Assembly (NCBI GenBank): GCA_041725935.1
Contig: JBGRQD010000018.1
Location: forward strand, 1 to 64,000
Direction of reading: 5' to 3'
Length of the DNA: 64,000 bases
DNA from: Marivita sp041725935
GTDB lineage: Bacteria; Pseudomonadota; Alphaproteobacteria; Rhodobacterales; Rhodobacteraceae
Part shown: positions 33,621 to 41,921 of the stretch, in pieces
How positions within the stretch are numbered: the first letter of the stretch is position 1
Layout of the letters: each line of letters starts with the position of its first letter
Position numbers and translations under genes: made by a program
Notes under the pieces: generated by a model
Seen by the model: the letters and a program-made list of their open reading frames with translations, nothing else
The model's database searches: none
Told to the model about the DNA's origin: nothing

Positions 33621-34945
33621 TCTGCCGCGGGTGCGTTGCGCAGCTCGACAACACGGCGGGGATAGGGGATTTCGATGTTGTGCTCCTTGAGGACGTTCCA
33701 GATCAGGAACAACACATCCGAGGCGTATTTGTTCTTGCCGTCATCGATCCCGTTGACCCAGAACTCGACGCCAAAGTCGATGCCGCTGTCCCCGAAGCCA
33801 CGCAGTTCGACATCCGGCTCCTCGGGCTTGCTCAAGACGCCGGGATGGGTTGCGACGGCCTTGGCCACGATGTCGGGGATCAGATTGATGTCGGTATCAT
33901 AGCTGACCGAGAACGCCACTTCGAGACGGTTGGCGCTGCCCTGATCGGAATAGTTGATGATCCGTGTTGTGATGAAATCCTCGTTGGGCACGACGATCCA
34001 GCGGCCATCGAAGGTCTCGAGGATCATCGCGCGGGCGGTTGTCTTGACGATGGTGCCCGCCTGCCCATTGTCCAGTTCGACATAGTCTCCAACGGTCGCC
34101 TGCCCTTCGAGCAGCAGGATCACACCCGAGATATAGTTCGATGCGATCTTTTGCAGACCGAAACCAAGACCCACACCGATCGCACCACCCAGCACCGCGA
34201 GAGATGTGAGCGGCACGCCCAGAATGTTCATCAAGAGGATGAAGGCAAACCCGAAGATCAGCAGCTCCGCCGCCTTGGCCGCAAGCTGCCGCGTGGCGGG
34301 CCGCATTTCTTCCTGCTTGCTGATATAGGCGGCGGACTGGTCATTCGACCAGCGCCCGAACCAGAACAGGAGCGCACCCACGATCACCCCGCGCAGCAGG
34401 GTCATCACCGAGAAGGAAATGTTTCCCAGCGAAATCATCGTGGCGTTCAAACGCTCGGTCAACGGGTCAAGCAGCCCGACTGCGTACAGTGCCACCACCG
34501 GCAGCAGCACGTAGCGCCCCAGCAGTTTCAGGAATGGATCGGTCAGGATGTCCCGCACGAGGATACGCGCGGCGAGGAAAAGAAACAGCCCTTTGCCAAA
34601 GGCGATCACCGTGCCGGTGCCGAACGCGCTGCGGGTGACCTGCTCGCCGATGGCTGCGAACACGTAGGCCAGAACCGGCAGGAGCAGAGGAACAGTCAGC
34701 AGCAGCCACCGCCGCATCCGGGCGAGAAGAGACCCGCTGTCGGCCGGGGGCGTGAACAGGCGAAGCAGCGTCGGGCGTATCCGCCGCGCCAGAACCACCG
34801 CTGCGAGATAAGCCACGATCAGCAGTGCGAATTGTGTCCATGCCGCAGGGGACAGGATCCAGCCAAGGGCGATCTCGTAGCCTTGCAGCGCGATATCCGC
34901 CATTTTCTGAACGATGGGCGGTTGCGCCGACAAATCCCAGTCCAT
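33617..34945 (-). CDS. MscS-family mechanosensitive channel
   Basis: This 442-residue membrane protein has about five N-terminal helices, then the MscS pore and beta domain: LGGAIGVGLGFGLQKIASNYISGVILLLEGQATVGDYVEL. A cytosolic cage follows with VPNEDFITTRIINYS. It should gate on membrane tension during osmotic downshock. It is longer than E. coli MscS (286 residues) and resembles the YbdG/YnaI-sized group. It is first in a two-gene unit with the BaiN-like flavoprotein. Confidence 0.9.
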   Translation of the reverse strand: MDWDLSAQPPIVQKMADIALQGYEIALGWILSPAAWTQFALLIVAYLAAVVLARRIRPTLLRLFTPPADSGSLLARMRRWLLLTVPLLLPVLAYVFAAIGEQVTRSAFGTGTVIAFGKGLFLFLAARILVRDILTDPFLKLLGRYVLLPVVALYAVGLLDPLTERLNATMISLGNISFSVMTLLRGVIVGALLFWFGRWSNDQSAAYISKQEEMRPATRQLAAKAAELLIFGFAFILLMNILGVPLTSLAVLGGAIGVGLGFGLQKIASNYISGVILLLEGQATVGDYVELDNGQAGTIVKTTARAMILETFDGRWIVVPNEDFITTRIINYSDQGSANRLEVAFSVSYDTDINLIPDIVAKAVATHPGVLSKPEEPDVELRGFGDSGIDFGVEFWVNGIDDGKNKYASDVLFLIWNVLKEHNIEIPYPRRVVELRNAPAAE

Positions 34946-35036
34946 GACGATTCCCTTGAAATGGCACCATTACACCGCAGCTAATTGCCCTGCACCGCAT
35001 CCTTTCACAAGCCCGCCGCGTCGGAGACATGTTTTG

Positions 35037-35357
35037 GTGACCGAGCCTGACCCGATCTGCCCCCTCTGCCTGCGCCCGATTCCGCCGGGCGTGAAGCAGA
35101 GTCAGCATCACCTGATCCCGAAGCTGAAGGGCGGCAAGGGCGGGCCGACGGTGCTTGTGCATCACATCTGCCATCAGGAGATTCACGCAACCCTGACCGA
35201 AGCCGAACTGGCACGGGAGTACAACACGCCCGAAGCACTGCGCGAGCATCCGCATCTTGCCACGTTTTTCCAGTGGATCGCCAAACGCCCACCGGAGTTT
35301 CAAGCGCGGGGGCGCAGCAGCCTGCGCAAGCAGCGATCCCGTAAGCGCAAGAGATAG
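35037..35357 (+). CDS. HNH endonuclease-like small protein
   Basis: This protein of about 106 residues is built around an HNH core: CPLC near the start, QSQHHLIPKLKGG, and HHICHQEIH. Two cysteine pairs probably bind zinc. The tail is strongly basic (RGRSSLRKQRSRKRKR), as in nucleic-acid-binding proteins. No ATG fits. The GTG at 35037 (or TTG at 35034) follows GGAGA. Free-standing HNH proteins of this type are common in Rhodobacteraceae and their role is unclear. It stands alone, divergent from mscS by 91 bp. Confidence 0.75.
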   Translation: MTEPDPICPLCLRPIPPGVKQSQHHLIPKLKGGKGGPTVLVHHICHQEIHATLTEAELAREYNTPEALREHPHLATFFQWIAKRPPEFQARGRSSLRKQRSRKRKR

Positions 35358-35374
35358 GTCCATCCCGGCCCTAT

Positions 35375-35392
35375 TGTTTCGCGCGCGAAACA
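35375..35392. promoter_or_regulatory. 18-bp perfect palindrome, parS-like
   Basis: TGTTTCGCGCGCGAAACA is a perfect palindrome between the HNH and cupin genes. The outer half-sites TGTTTC/GAAACA are those of chromosomal parS (TGTTTCACGTGAAACA), but the centre is six bases (GCGCGC) instead of four. It may be a degenerate parS or an operator of another regulator. It sits past both convergent stop codons, 18 bp from the HNH gene and 58 bp from the cupin gene. Confidence 0.7.
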
Positions 35393-35449
35393 TTGGGTCC
35401 GATCCGGCCGTATTAAGGGTTTCTTAAGATTTGGAGCGACCGCACCCGA

Positions 35450-35791
35450 TCACAGGCGGATGACGTATTCCTTGGTCGTGGTCTCCACGACCTCCCATGT
35501 GCCGGAAAAGCCCGGACGCAGGATGAAGCTGTCACCTGCCCGAAGCTCGAACGCTTCTCCGTCGTCCTGAGTGATGATCGAATGCCCTTCGAGAATGCGG
35601 CAATATTCCCATTCGTCGTAGCGGATGATCCACTTGCCCGGGGTCGCCTGCCATGTCCCGCAGTAAAGTCCATCCGCCTCTTCGATGTTCCATGTGGTGA
35701 AGTGCGGCGCGCCAGACAGGATGCGGTCAGCGGGCGGCTGATCGCGTTCGGCGGGTCCGGTTGCGGTCATGCGGAGAAATGTCTCTGACAT
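35450..35791 (-). CDS. cupin-domain protein
   Basis: This 113-residue single-domain cupin (RmlC-like, DUF861 type) shows YCGTWQATPGKWIIRYDEWEYCRILEGHSIITQDDG and AGDSFILRPGFSGTWEV. The Glu and Cys residues of the EYCRILEG motif replace the usual His ligands, as in ureidoglycine-type cupins. The substrate is unknown. It is the first gene of no clear operon. The upstream gene ends at 35837. Confidence 0.82.
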   Translation of the reverse strand: MSETFLRMTATGPAERDQPPADRILSGAPHFTTWNIEEADGLYCGTWQATPGKWIIRYDEWEYCRILEGHSIITQDDGEAFELRAGDSFILRPGFSGTWEVVETTTKEYVIRL

Positions 35792-35836
35792 CTGGTCCTT
35801 CGCTTCAGGTTTGGAATGGCAGGTGGGGGTGCCGGA

Positions 35837-36163
35837 TCAACTGGCGCTCATGCGTTCCACGTAGACGCGCATTTCCTCGGCCTCGTGGCGGGCATCGCGC
35901 AGGCCTTCCATCGCGGCGGCAAGTTCGGCCTCGGTCTGGGCAAGCTGGTTGGTCAGTTCGGCTTCGCGCTGCTGCAGATAGGTGATCGCCTGATCGCGGG
36001 TTTCCTCGGCCTCGTGCAGGTCCTGGCTCATGCGTTCAAGCTGATCCATGTCGGCCTGGCTCACACGGGTGAAGCGGTGCACAAGCCAATTGGCAAACCA
36101 TCCCAGACAGAACGCCACGAAAAGAATGATCGCGGTGGTGATGATAAATTCAGTTCTGTCCAT
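35837..36163 (-). CDS. membrane-anchored coiled-coil protein
   Basis: This protein of about 108 residues has one N-terminal membrane helix (residues 6-28) and then a continuous heptad-like coiled coil rich in Glu, Gln, Ala and Arg. It superficially resembles YhcB/ZapG division proteins, but I cannot assign it. The ATG near 36163 overlaps the last 14 bases of the OmpA-family gene, so the two are co-expressed. The TTG-started frame to 36223 is a less likely start. Confidence 0.72.
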   Translation of the reverse strand: MDRTEFIITTAIILFVAFCLGWFANWLVHRFTRVSQADMDQLERMSQDLHEAEETRDQAITYLQQREAELTNQLAQTEAELAAAMEGLRDARHEAEEMRVYVERMSAS

Positions 36164-38066
36164 CGCTGGTACCCTCTGCGCCGTCGGTTTGTGATGTTTC
36201 GTCTGTTGGCGCGGATTGTTCAATCATTTCTAGCGTTGTTTCGGTCTCTTCCACGGGTTCGGGTTGCCGCAACTTGAATTCGATGCGGCGGTTGGCCTCG
36301 CGGCCTTCCTCGGTGTCGTTGGTGGCGATGGGTTGTTCTTCGCCGTAGCCGCGGACTTCGTAGCTGGCCGTCAGAACACGGCGCTGGCGCAGCGCATCGA
36401 CCACGGCTTGTGCGCGTTCCTGGCTGAGCTGCAGGTTCATCACTTCGCGGCCCTGGCTGTCGGTGTGACCCGCGATCACCAGAGGAATGTCGCCGCAGAG
36501 CTGCAGCAGCTCGGCGATTTCATCCATGATGTCCTGCGTCGCAAGGTCGAGCGTGGCCGATCCGGGCTCGAAGGTGATCTTGCGGTCGCCGATGATCTCG
36601 ACGATCTGCGCCTCGCATTCGGCGGGCGTGGGGATGCCCAACAGGGGATCGAGTTTTTCCTGGTAGGTGATGTCGATTTCGAACTCTTCGCTTTCGCCCA
36701 GCTTGTCGGCCAGAAGGCCCGCGATTTCCGAGCTGGCGTTCTGGTTGCCGGTGTTGCCGGTGATCGTCAGCGCGTCGGGCGTGACTGTCACAGCCCCGTT
36801 GGACAGGCGCGACAGAGCCTCGAGTCCGGCCAGAACGCGACTCGACCAGTTCGCGGGCAGGGTTTCGTCGACCCGCGCCGTGGTGCGGACGGTGGTCGAT
36901 CCGAACGCGGCGCGGGCAAAGCTGTCTGCCGTTTGCCGCGCGATTTCGCTGTTGATACGTCCACGCAATTGCACGGCGCCTTCAGGGCTGCGAGTGACGG
37001 TAAATTCGGGGATGCCCTCGGGGGCGGCTTCGGGCGGTGTCGGCAGGGTCGCGTTGACCACGAAGACATCCGGCAGGTCCGTCTCCAGCTCGCCGACAAT
37101 GCGGTCGAACAGCGTCTGGTCCGTGCCTTCGAGCGCAAAAAGCGTCACATCGGCGTCGGCAAAGGTGATGCTGCCGCCGCCGAGGCCGTCGATGGCGCGA
37201 ATGCCCATCGCAGCGGCCATGCCCCAGTCGTTCGTCGGAGTGCCAAGGCCCAGCCGACATTCCAGCTTGCCGTCAAGACCTGCTGCAGAGGCGGCCTTGA
37301 GGATCTCTGCACGGTCGTCCTCGGTCGGGGCCGCGCAGGCGTCAAAGCGCACACCCTCGGCGTCCTTGATGAAACGCAGGGTGAACGGGGAAATGACCGG
37401 GCGCGGTGCCGTGATGTCGAGCGCCAGCCGCAGGGTATCATTCGCGCGGCGGGCAAGATCAGCCTCGACGCGGCGGCGGGCATCCTCGTCTTCGGCAGCG
37501 CCTTTGATCGTCACCCGACCCGCCTCGATCGAGATCTTCGACCGATCCAGCACACGCAGCACAGATACGGCATAGCTCAACGCGTCTTCCAGCCCATCGG
37601 GCATCGGGTAATCGGCGATTTCCAGAAGGTCGGACAGGGGCGCATCGGGCACGGCGCGTTTTATGTCCGCGATCAGTTGTTCGCGGTCCACGGCGGTGGG
37701 CAGCAGCCCGATCATCGACAACCCATTGTCGTTGCGCAGAATCTCGACCGAAAAGCGCGGCGGCACGATGCCCTCGCTGTCGACGATGTCGATCTGGTCA
37801 ATCACGCGTGCAGAATCGACCACTCGTCCTGCAGCGCTGAGCGCCTGAAAACGGGCGGCCTCGGTTGGGGCGGTGCCGATCAGGAAGACCAGCAATCCGT
37901 TGGTGTCTACGTCCGCCCAAGTCAGCGCGTCACGGTCAAGTTCGGTGCGAATGGCCCGTTCAGAGCTTTCCTCGACGGCCTCGGCGGCCACCCAAGCGGT
38001 CCCGATACTGAGCACCGCTGCAGAGGCAAAGGCACAAAATAGGATAAAGACAGAAGACAGGCGCAT
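36150..38066 (-). CDS. large OmpA-family protein with BON-like repeats
   Basis: This 638-residue envelope protein has an uncleaved or cleaved N-terminal hydrophobic signal (residues 5-28), several BON-like alpha/beta repeats across about 35-470, and a C-terminal OmpA peptidoglycan-binding domain (about 500-605: IAGHTDSQG, NLQLSQERAQAVVDALRQ, REANRRIEF). The last 30 residues are acidic and disordered. This architecture is typical of alphaproteobacterial envelope proteins that tie the wall to the membrane. It is transcribed with the small coiled-coil gene. Confidence 0.88.
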   Translation of the reverse strand: MRLSSVFILFCAFASAAVLSIGTAWVAAEAVEESSERAIRTELDRDALTWADVDTNGLLVFLIGTAPTEAARFQALSAAGRVVDSARVIDQIDIVDSEGIVPPRFSVEILRNDNGLSMIGLLPTAVDREQLIADIKRAVPDAPLSDLLEIADYPMPDGLEDALSYAVSVLRVLDRSKISIEAGRVTIKGAAEDEDARRRVEADLARRANDTLRLALDITAPRPVISPFTLRFIKDAEGVRFDACAAPTEDDRAEILKAASAAGLDGKLECRLGLGTPTNDWGMAAAMGIRAIDGLGGGSITFADADVTLFALEGTDQTLFDRIVGELETDLPDVFVVNATLPTPPEAAPEGIPEFTVTRSPEGAVQLRGRINSEIARQTADSFARAAFGSTTVRTTARVDETLPANWSSRVLAGLEALSRLSNGAVTVTPDALTITGNTGNQNASSEIAGLLADKLGESEEFEIDITYQEKLDPLLGIPTPAECEAQIVEIIGDRKITFEPGSATLDLATQDIMDEIAELLQLCGDIPLVIAGHTDSQGREVMNLQLSQERAQAVVDALRQRRVLTASYEVRGYGEEQPIATNDTEEGREANRRIEFKLRQPEPVEETETTLEMIEQSAPTDETSQTDGAEGTSDGQN

Positions 38067-38125
38067 CCGCGTTCCGCGTCAATTACGATTGGCAAAGCGA
38101 TACGCCGCAGCGCCCCCGAGTGCAA

Positions 38126-39091
38126 TCACGCGAACAGCGCAGCGGCGAAAAACAGCACAGGGATCAGACCCGCGTCCCGGTTGGACCGGAAAAGCGCGAG
38201 CAGGCCATCCATGTCGTCCAGTTTCAACCGCCGCATCTGCCACATCATGTGCCAGCCCATCGCCCAGGGCCCGCCCAGCGCGATCACCAGCGCTAGGATC
38301 TCTCCGCTCGGGGCGGCAAGGATGATCGCAAAGCCCATCAGCGCCACGGTCAGGACAAGGAACCAGGCCAGATATCTTGGGGTCTGTTCGCCGAAGAGAC
38401 GAGCGGTGGATTTCACGCCGATCAGGGCGTCGTCTTCCTTGTCCTGATGGGCATAGATCGTGTCATAGAACAGCGTCCATGCCATGCCCGCCAGATAGAG
38501 TGAGACCGCAGGCCATTGCAATTGGCCGGTATGCGCCGTCCACGCCAGAAGCGCGCCCCAGTTGAAAGCAATGCCCAGGAACACCTGCGGCCACCACGTG
38601 AACCGCTTGGCAAAGGGATAGATCGCCACCGGCACAAGCGCGATGATCCCGAGCAGGATCGCCTGCAGTGGAAAGGTGATCAGGATGAGGAAGGCCACGA
38701 GCGACTGGATCACCGCCCAGGCCAGCGCCTGTTTCACCGTGACCTGACCCGAGGGAATCGGCCGTGACGCGGTGCGGGCGACCGAGCCGTCGATGTCGCG
38801 GTCGGTGATGTCGTTCCATGTGCAGCCCGCACCGCGCATCAGGAAGGCACCAATGCCGCAACCAAGGATGATCCACGCATCGAAGAGCCGCATCTCGCCG
38901 ATGTGGAACATCGCCAGCAGCGTGCCCCAGACGCAGGGCAGATAGAGCAGCCATGTGCCGATGGGCCGATCCGCGCGGCTGAGGCGGAGATAGGGGCGCG
39001 ACCATGCGGGGGCATGGCTGTCGACCCAATTGCCCGTGACGGCATCTGCGACCTGACCGCTCTGGTCTGGTGAAATCTGCGGGCCGGGCAT
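38126..39091 (-). CDS. ubiA: 4-hydroxybenzoate polyprenyltransferase
   Basis: This 321-residue integral membrane enzyme attaches the polyprenyl tail to 4-hydroxybenzoate in ubiquinone synthesis. The first Asp-rich motif NDITDRDID (N93-D101) and the second YDTIYAHQDKEDD (209-221) bind the Mg-pyrophosphate. Eight to nine membrane helices are visible. I chose the ATG at 39091. The frame continuing to 39901 runs through the antisense of rsmE. The start is only 12 bp from the divergent rsmE start. Confidence 0.94.
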   Translation of the reverse strand: MPGPQISPDQSGQVADAVTGNWVDSHAPAWSRPYLRLSRADRPIGTWLLYLPCVWGTLLAMFHIGEMRLFDAWIILGCGIGAFLMRGAGCTWNDITDRDIDGSVARTASRPIPSGQVTVKQALAWAVIQSLVAFLILITFPLQAILLGIIALVPVAIYPFAKRFTWWPQVFLGIAFNWGALLAWTAHTGQLQWPAVSLYLAGMAWTLFYDTIYAHQDKEDDALIGVKSTARLFGEQTPRYLAWFLVLTVALMGFAIILAAPSGEILALVIALGGPWAMGWHMMWQMRRLKLDDMDGLLALFRSNRDAGLIPVLFFAAALFA

Positions 39092-39103
39092 ATGTGTTGC
39101 TCC

Positions 39104-39835
39104 ATGAATTCGAAGACGCGTGCAAAAGTCAGGCTTTTTGTAGAGCAGCCGCTTGGGGCGGTACAACCGGTTCCTCTGACGCGGGAGCAGGCGCATTACC
39201 TTTTCGGCGTGATGCGTATGGGTGTGGGCGATCCGGTGGCGCTGTTCAACGGGCGCGACGGCGAATGGCAGGCCGAGGTCGCCGAGGCCGGAAAGCGCGG
39301 GGGCATTCTGGTGTGCCGCGAGCAGTCCCAGCCGCAGACGGTGCCGCCAGACCTGTGGCTGCTGTTTGCGCCGATCAAGAAGGCGCGGACCGATTTCATT
39401 GTGGAAAAGGCCGTCGAGATGGGGGCGCGGCGCGTGGTGCCGGTGCAGACGGCGCACACCAATTCCGAACGCATCCGGCAGGACCGGCTTCAGGCGCATG
39501 CGATTGAGGCGGCCGAGCAATGCGGCGGCGTATTCGTGCCCGAGGTGGCCGACCTGACCCGGCTGGACCGGCTGCTGGACAAATGGGATAGCGCGCGGCG
39601 GATCGCTTTTTGCGACGAAGCGCTGGCCGGGGAAACCGGGCGCCTGCCCGATGTGCCGGGACCCTGGGCGATTCTGATCGGTCCCGAGGGCGGGTTTTCC
39701 GAAGACGAACGCAAACGGCTGCGGGGGATGGAGCATGCCACTCCGATCAGCCTTGGCCCGCGCATCCTGCGCGCCGACACGGCGGCGGTGGCAGCGTTGA
39801 CGCTTTGGCAGAGCACTTTGGGGGACTGGGCGTGA
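39104..39835 (+). CDS. rsmE: 16S rRNA m3U1498 methyltransferase
   Basis: This 243-residue SPOUT-class methyltransferase modifies U1498 of 16S rRNA. It has an N-terminal PUA-like domain (RLFVEQPLG, QAHYLFGVMRMGVGD) and a C-terminal trefoil knot with LIGPEGGFSEDE and LGPRILRADTAAVAAL. I chose the ATG at 39104 over 39092, which would overlap ubiA. It is divergent from ubiA with a 12-bp space. Confidence 0.93.
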   Translation: MNSKTRAKVRLFVEQPLGAVQPVPLTREQAHYLFGVMRMGVGDPVALFNGRDGEWQAEVAEAGKRGGILVCREQSQPQTVPPDLWLLFAPIKKARTDFIVEKAVEMGARRVVPVQTAHTNSERIRQDRLQAHAIEAAEQCGGVFVPEVADLTRLDRLLDKWDSARRIAFCDEALAGETGRLPDVPGPWAILIGPEGGFSEDERKRLRGMEHATPISLGPRILRADTAAVAALTLWQSTLGDWA

Positions 39836-39837
39836 CG

Positions 39838-39880
39838 GCGTTTCGGTCAACCGAAACGCACGCATCCGTCGACGGATGCG
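39838..39880. repeat. two adjacent perfect palindromes after rsmE
   Basis: GCGTTTCGG-TCAA-CCGAAACGC (39838-39859) is followed one base later by CGCATCCGTC/GACGGATGCG (39861-39880, a 20-bp perfect palindrome). Both lie in the 64-bp gap before the next gene. No T-run follows. They could be REP-like elements, processing stems or protein sites. Confidence 0.7.
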
Positions 39881-39899
39881 GCGCGCGCAGGGATACCCC

Positions 39900-40430
39900 A
39901 TGAGCTTTATCCGGCCGGAAATACGCGCGGCGATCCTGCGCTGGCGCGAGGCGCTGGTCGGGGCGGCGGTCCTTCTGCTGGGGCTATACTGGAGCTTTGG
40001 CCTGAGGCCGGGACTTCTGTCCTGGATCGGGTATCTTGCACTGTTCCTCGGTGCGGCGCTGTTCTTTGCCGGGTTGCAGCGCGGTCGCGCCCGTGTCGGC
40101 GGCGGTGGTCCGGGCGTGGTGCAGGTGGTGGAACGGCGGATCGGCTATTTCGGTCCGCTGAACGGTGGGCTGGTCGATCTGGACGCGATCACCTCGCTGA
40201 GCCTCGATCCCACGGAACATCCCCGCCACTGGGTCATCACCCACGAACATGGCCCGGCTTTGCACATTCCGGTCAATGCCGAGGGCGCAGATGTGCTGTT
40301 CGACACCTTTGCCAGCCTGCCCGGCCTGAGCCCCGGGCGTGTCGCTTCGACCTTGAAACACGAGGGCACCGCGCCAATTGTGCTGTGGCGCAGGCCTGAC
40401 CTTGAAAAACGCATCGCGCGCCTGCATTGA
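39900..40430 (+). CDS. conserved two-helix membrane protein, hypothetical
   Basis: This 176-residue protein has two membrane helices in residues 20-62 and a soluble C-terminal part of about 110 residues beginning at VQVVERRIGYFGP. No named domain is recognised. I chose the ATG at 39900 over 39876. It lies between rsmE and gshA on the same strand, and conservation next to gshA is common in Rhodobacteraceae as far as I recall. The function is unknown. Confidence 0.75.
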   Translation: MSFIRPEIRAAILRWREALVGAAVLLLGLYWSFGLRPGLLSWIGYLALFLGAALFFAGLQRGRARVGGGGPGVVQVVERRIGYFGPLNGGLVDLDAITSLSLDPTEHPRHWVITHEHGPALHIPVNAEGADVLFDTFASLPGLSPGRVASTLKHEGTAPIVLWRRPDLEKRIARLH

Positions 40431-40493
40431 CAGCCCGAAGAAATCAGCCCAAGGCTTCCCCCGATCAACGAGCAGACAGACCGGAGACGCGCC

Positions 40494-41864
40494 ATGTCCA
40501 TCCCACAGTCCGGTGGCGGGCCCATCGAAAATATCGACCAGTTGGCCGAATATCTGGCGTCCGGTTGCAAGCCCAAAGACGATTGGCGCATTGGCACCGA
40601 GCACGAGAAATTTGGCTATTGCAAGGACACGCTGCGTCCCCTGCCCTATGAGGGCAAACGGTCGATCCTTGCCGTGCTCGAAGGGCTGCGCGATGCGCAT
40701 GGCTGGGAGCCGGTCACCGAAGGCGGCAACCTGATCGGGCTGGTCAAGGACGGTGCAAACATCTCGCTTGAACCGGGTGGTCAGTTGGAACTGTCCGGCG
40801 CACCTCTCGAAACCATTCACCAGACCTGCGACGAGGTGAACGATCACCTGCGCGACGTGAAGGACATTTCCGACAAGATCGGTGTGGGCTTCATCGGTCT
40901 GGGCGCGGCCCCGATCTGGCAACACGAAGACATGCCGCTCATGCCCAAGGGGCGCTACAAGCTGATGGACAGCTACATGGAAAAGGTCGGCACGGCCGGC
41001 ACGACCATGATGCGGCGGACCTGTACGGTTCAGGTGAACCTCGATTTCTCGTCCGAGGCGGACATGGTGCAGAAGATGCGCGTGGCGCTGGCATTGCAGC
41101 CGGTGGCGAATGCCCTGTTTGCCACGTCGCCGTTTTTCGAGGGCAAACTGAACGGCCACAAGAGCTGGCGCGGGCGCGTGTGGCGGCATCTGGACGATGC
41201 GCGTACGGGGATGCTGCCCTTTGTGTTCGAGGACGGTTTCGGGTTCGAGGCCTGGGTGCAATACGCGCTCGATGTGCCGATGTATTTCGTCTACCGCGAC
41301 GGCGTTTATCACAACGCGCTGGGGCAGTCGTTCCGCGATTTCCTCAAGGGTGAACTGCCTGCGATGCCGGGTGAAATCCCGACACTTTCGGATTGGGCCG
41401 ATCACCTGACGACGATCTTTCCCGAGGCGCGGGTCAAGAAATACATCGAGATGCGCGGAGCCGATGGCGGCCCGTGGCGGCGGCTGTGCGCTCTGCCCGC
41501 GTTCTGGGTTGGCCTGACCTATGATCAGGGCGCATTGGATGCGGCGTGGGATCTGGTCAAGGATTGGGATGCCGAAACCCGCGAGGCCCTGCGCGTGGCC
41601 GCGTCGGTCGACGGGCTGCACGCCAAGGTCAACGGCATCGACATGCTGGATCTCGCGCGCGAGACACTCAGGATTTCCGAGGCGGGTCTGGTTGCGCGTG
41701 CACGTCCCGGAGCGGGTGGGCTTGTCCCGGACGAGACCCATTTCCTCAATGCGCTGAAAGACAGCGTGGAGACCGGCAAGACCCTCGCTGATGAGCTGAT
41801 TGACCATTACAAGGGCGATTGGAACGGCGATCTGACGCGGATCTACAGCGAATACAGCTACTGA
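40494..41864 (+). CDS. gshA: glutamate-cysteine ligase (plant/alphaproteobacterial type)
   Basis: This 456-residue enzyme catalyses the first step of glutathione synthesis, joining Glu and Cys with ATP. It matches the plant-like GCS2 class: GTEHEKFGY near residue 33, EGGNLIGL, ISLEPGGQLELSG and MMRRTCTVQVNLDF. GGAGA precedes the ATG. It stands next to, and convergent with, a gamma-glutamyltransferase-like gene that could act on glutathione. It ends at a strong terminator. Confidence 0.95.
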   Translation: MSIPQSGGGPIENIDQLAEYLASGCKPKDDWRIGTEHEKFGYCKDTLRPLPYEGKRSILAVLEGLRDAHGWEPVTEGGNLIGLVKDGANISLEPGGQLELSGAPLETIHQTCDEVNDHLRDVKDISDKIGVGFIGLGAAPIWQHEDMPLMPKGRYKLMDSYMEKVGTAGTTMMRRTCTVQVNLDFSSEADMVQKMRVALALQPVANALFATSPFFEGKLNGHKSWRGRVWRHLDDARTGMLPFVFEDGFGFEAWVQYALDVPMYFVYRDGVYHNALGQSFRDFLKGELPAMPGEIPTLSDWADHLTTIFPEARVKKYIEMRGADGGPWRRLCALPAFWVGLTYDQGALDAAWDLVKDWDAETREALRVAASVDGLHAKVNGIDMLDLARETLRISEAGLVARARPGAGGLVPDETHFLNALKDSVETGKTLADELIDHYKGDWNGDLTRIYSEYSY

Positions 41865-41872
41865 CGTCCAAG

Positions 41873-41899
41873 AAAAAAGCCGCCTTTCGGCGGCTTTTT
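41873..41899. terminator. bidirectional terminator between gshA and the GGT-like gene
   Basis: GCCGCC and GGCGGC form a 6-bp stem with a TTTC loop, flanked by AAAAAA on the left and TTTTT on the right. It serves both converging genes. Confidence 0.9.
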
Positions 41900-41921
41900 C
41901 CATCTCGATTTCGCGACCTGA

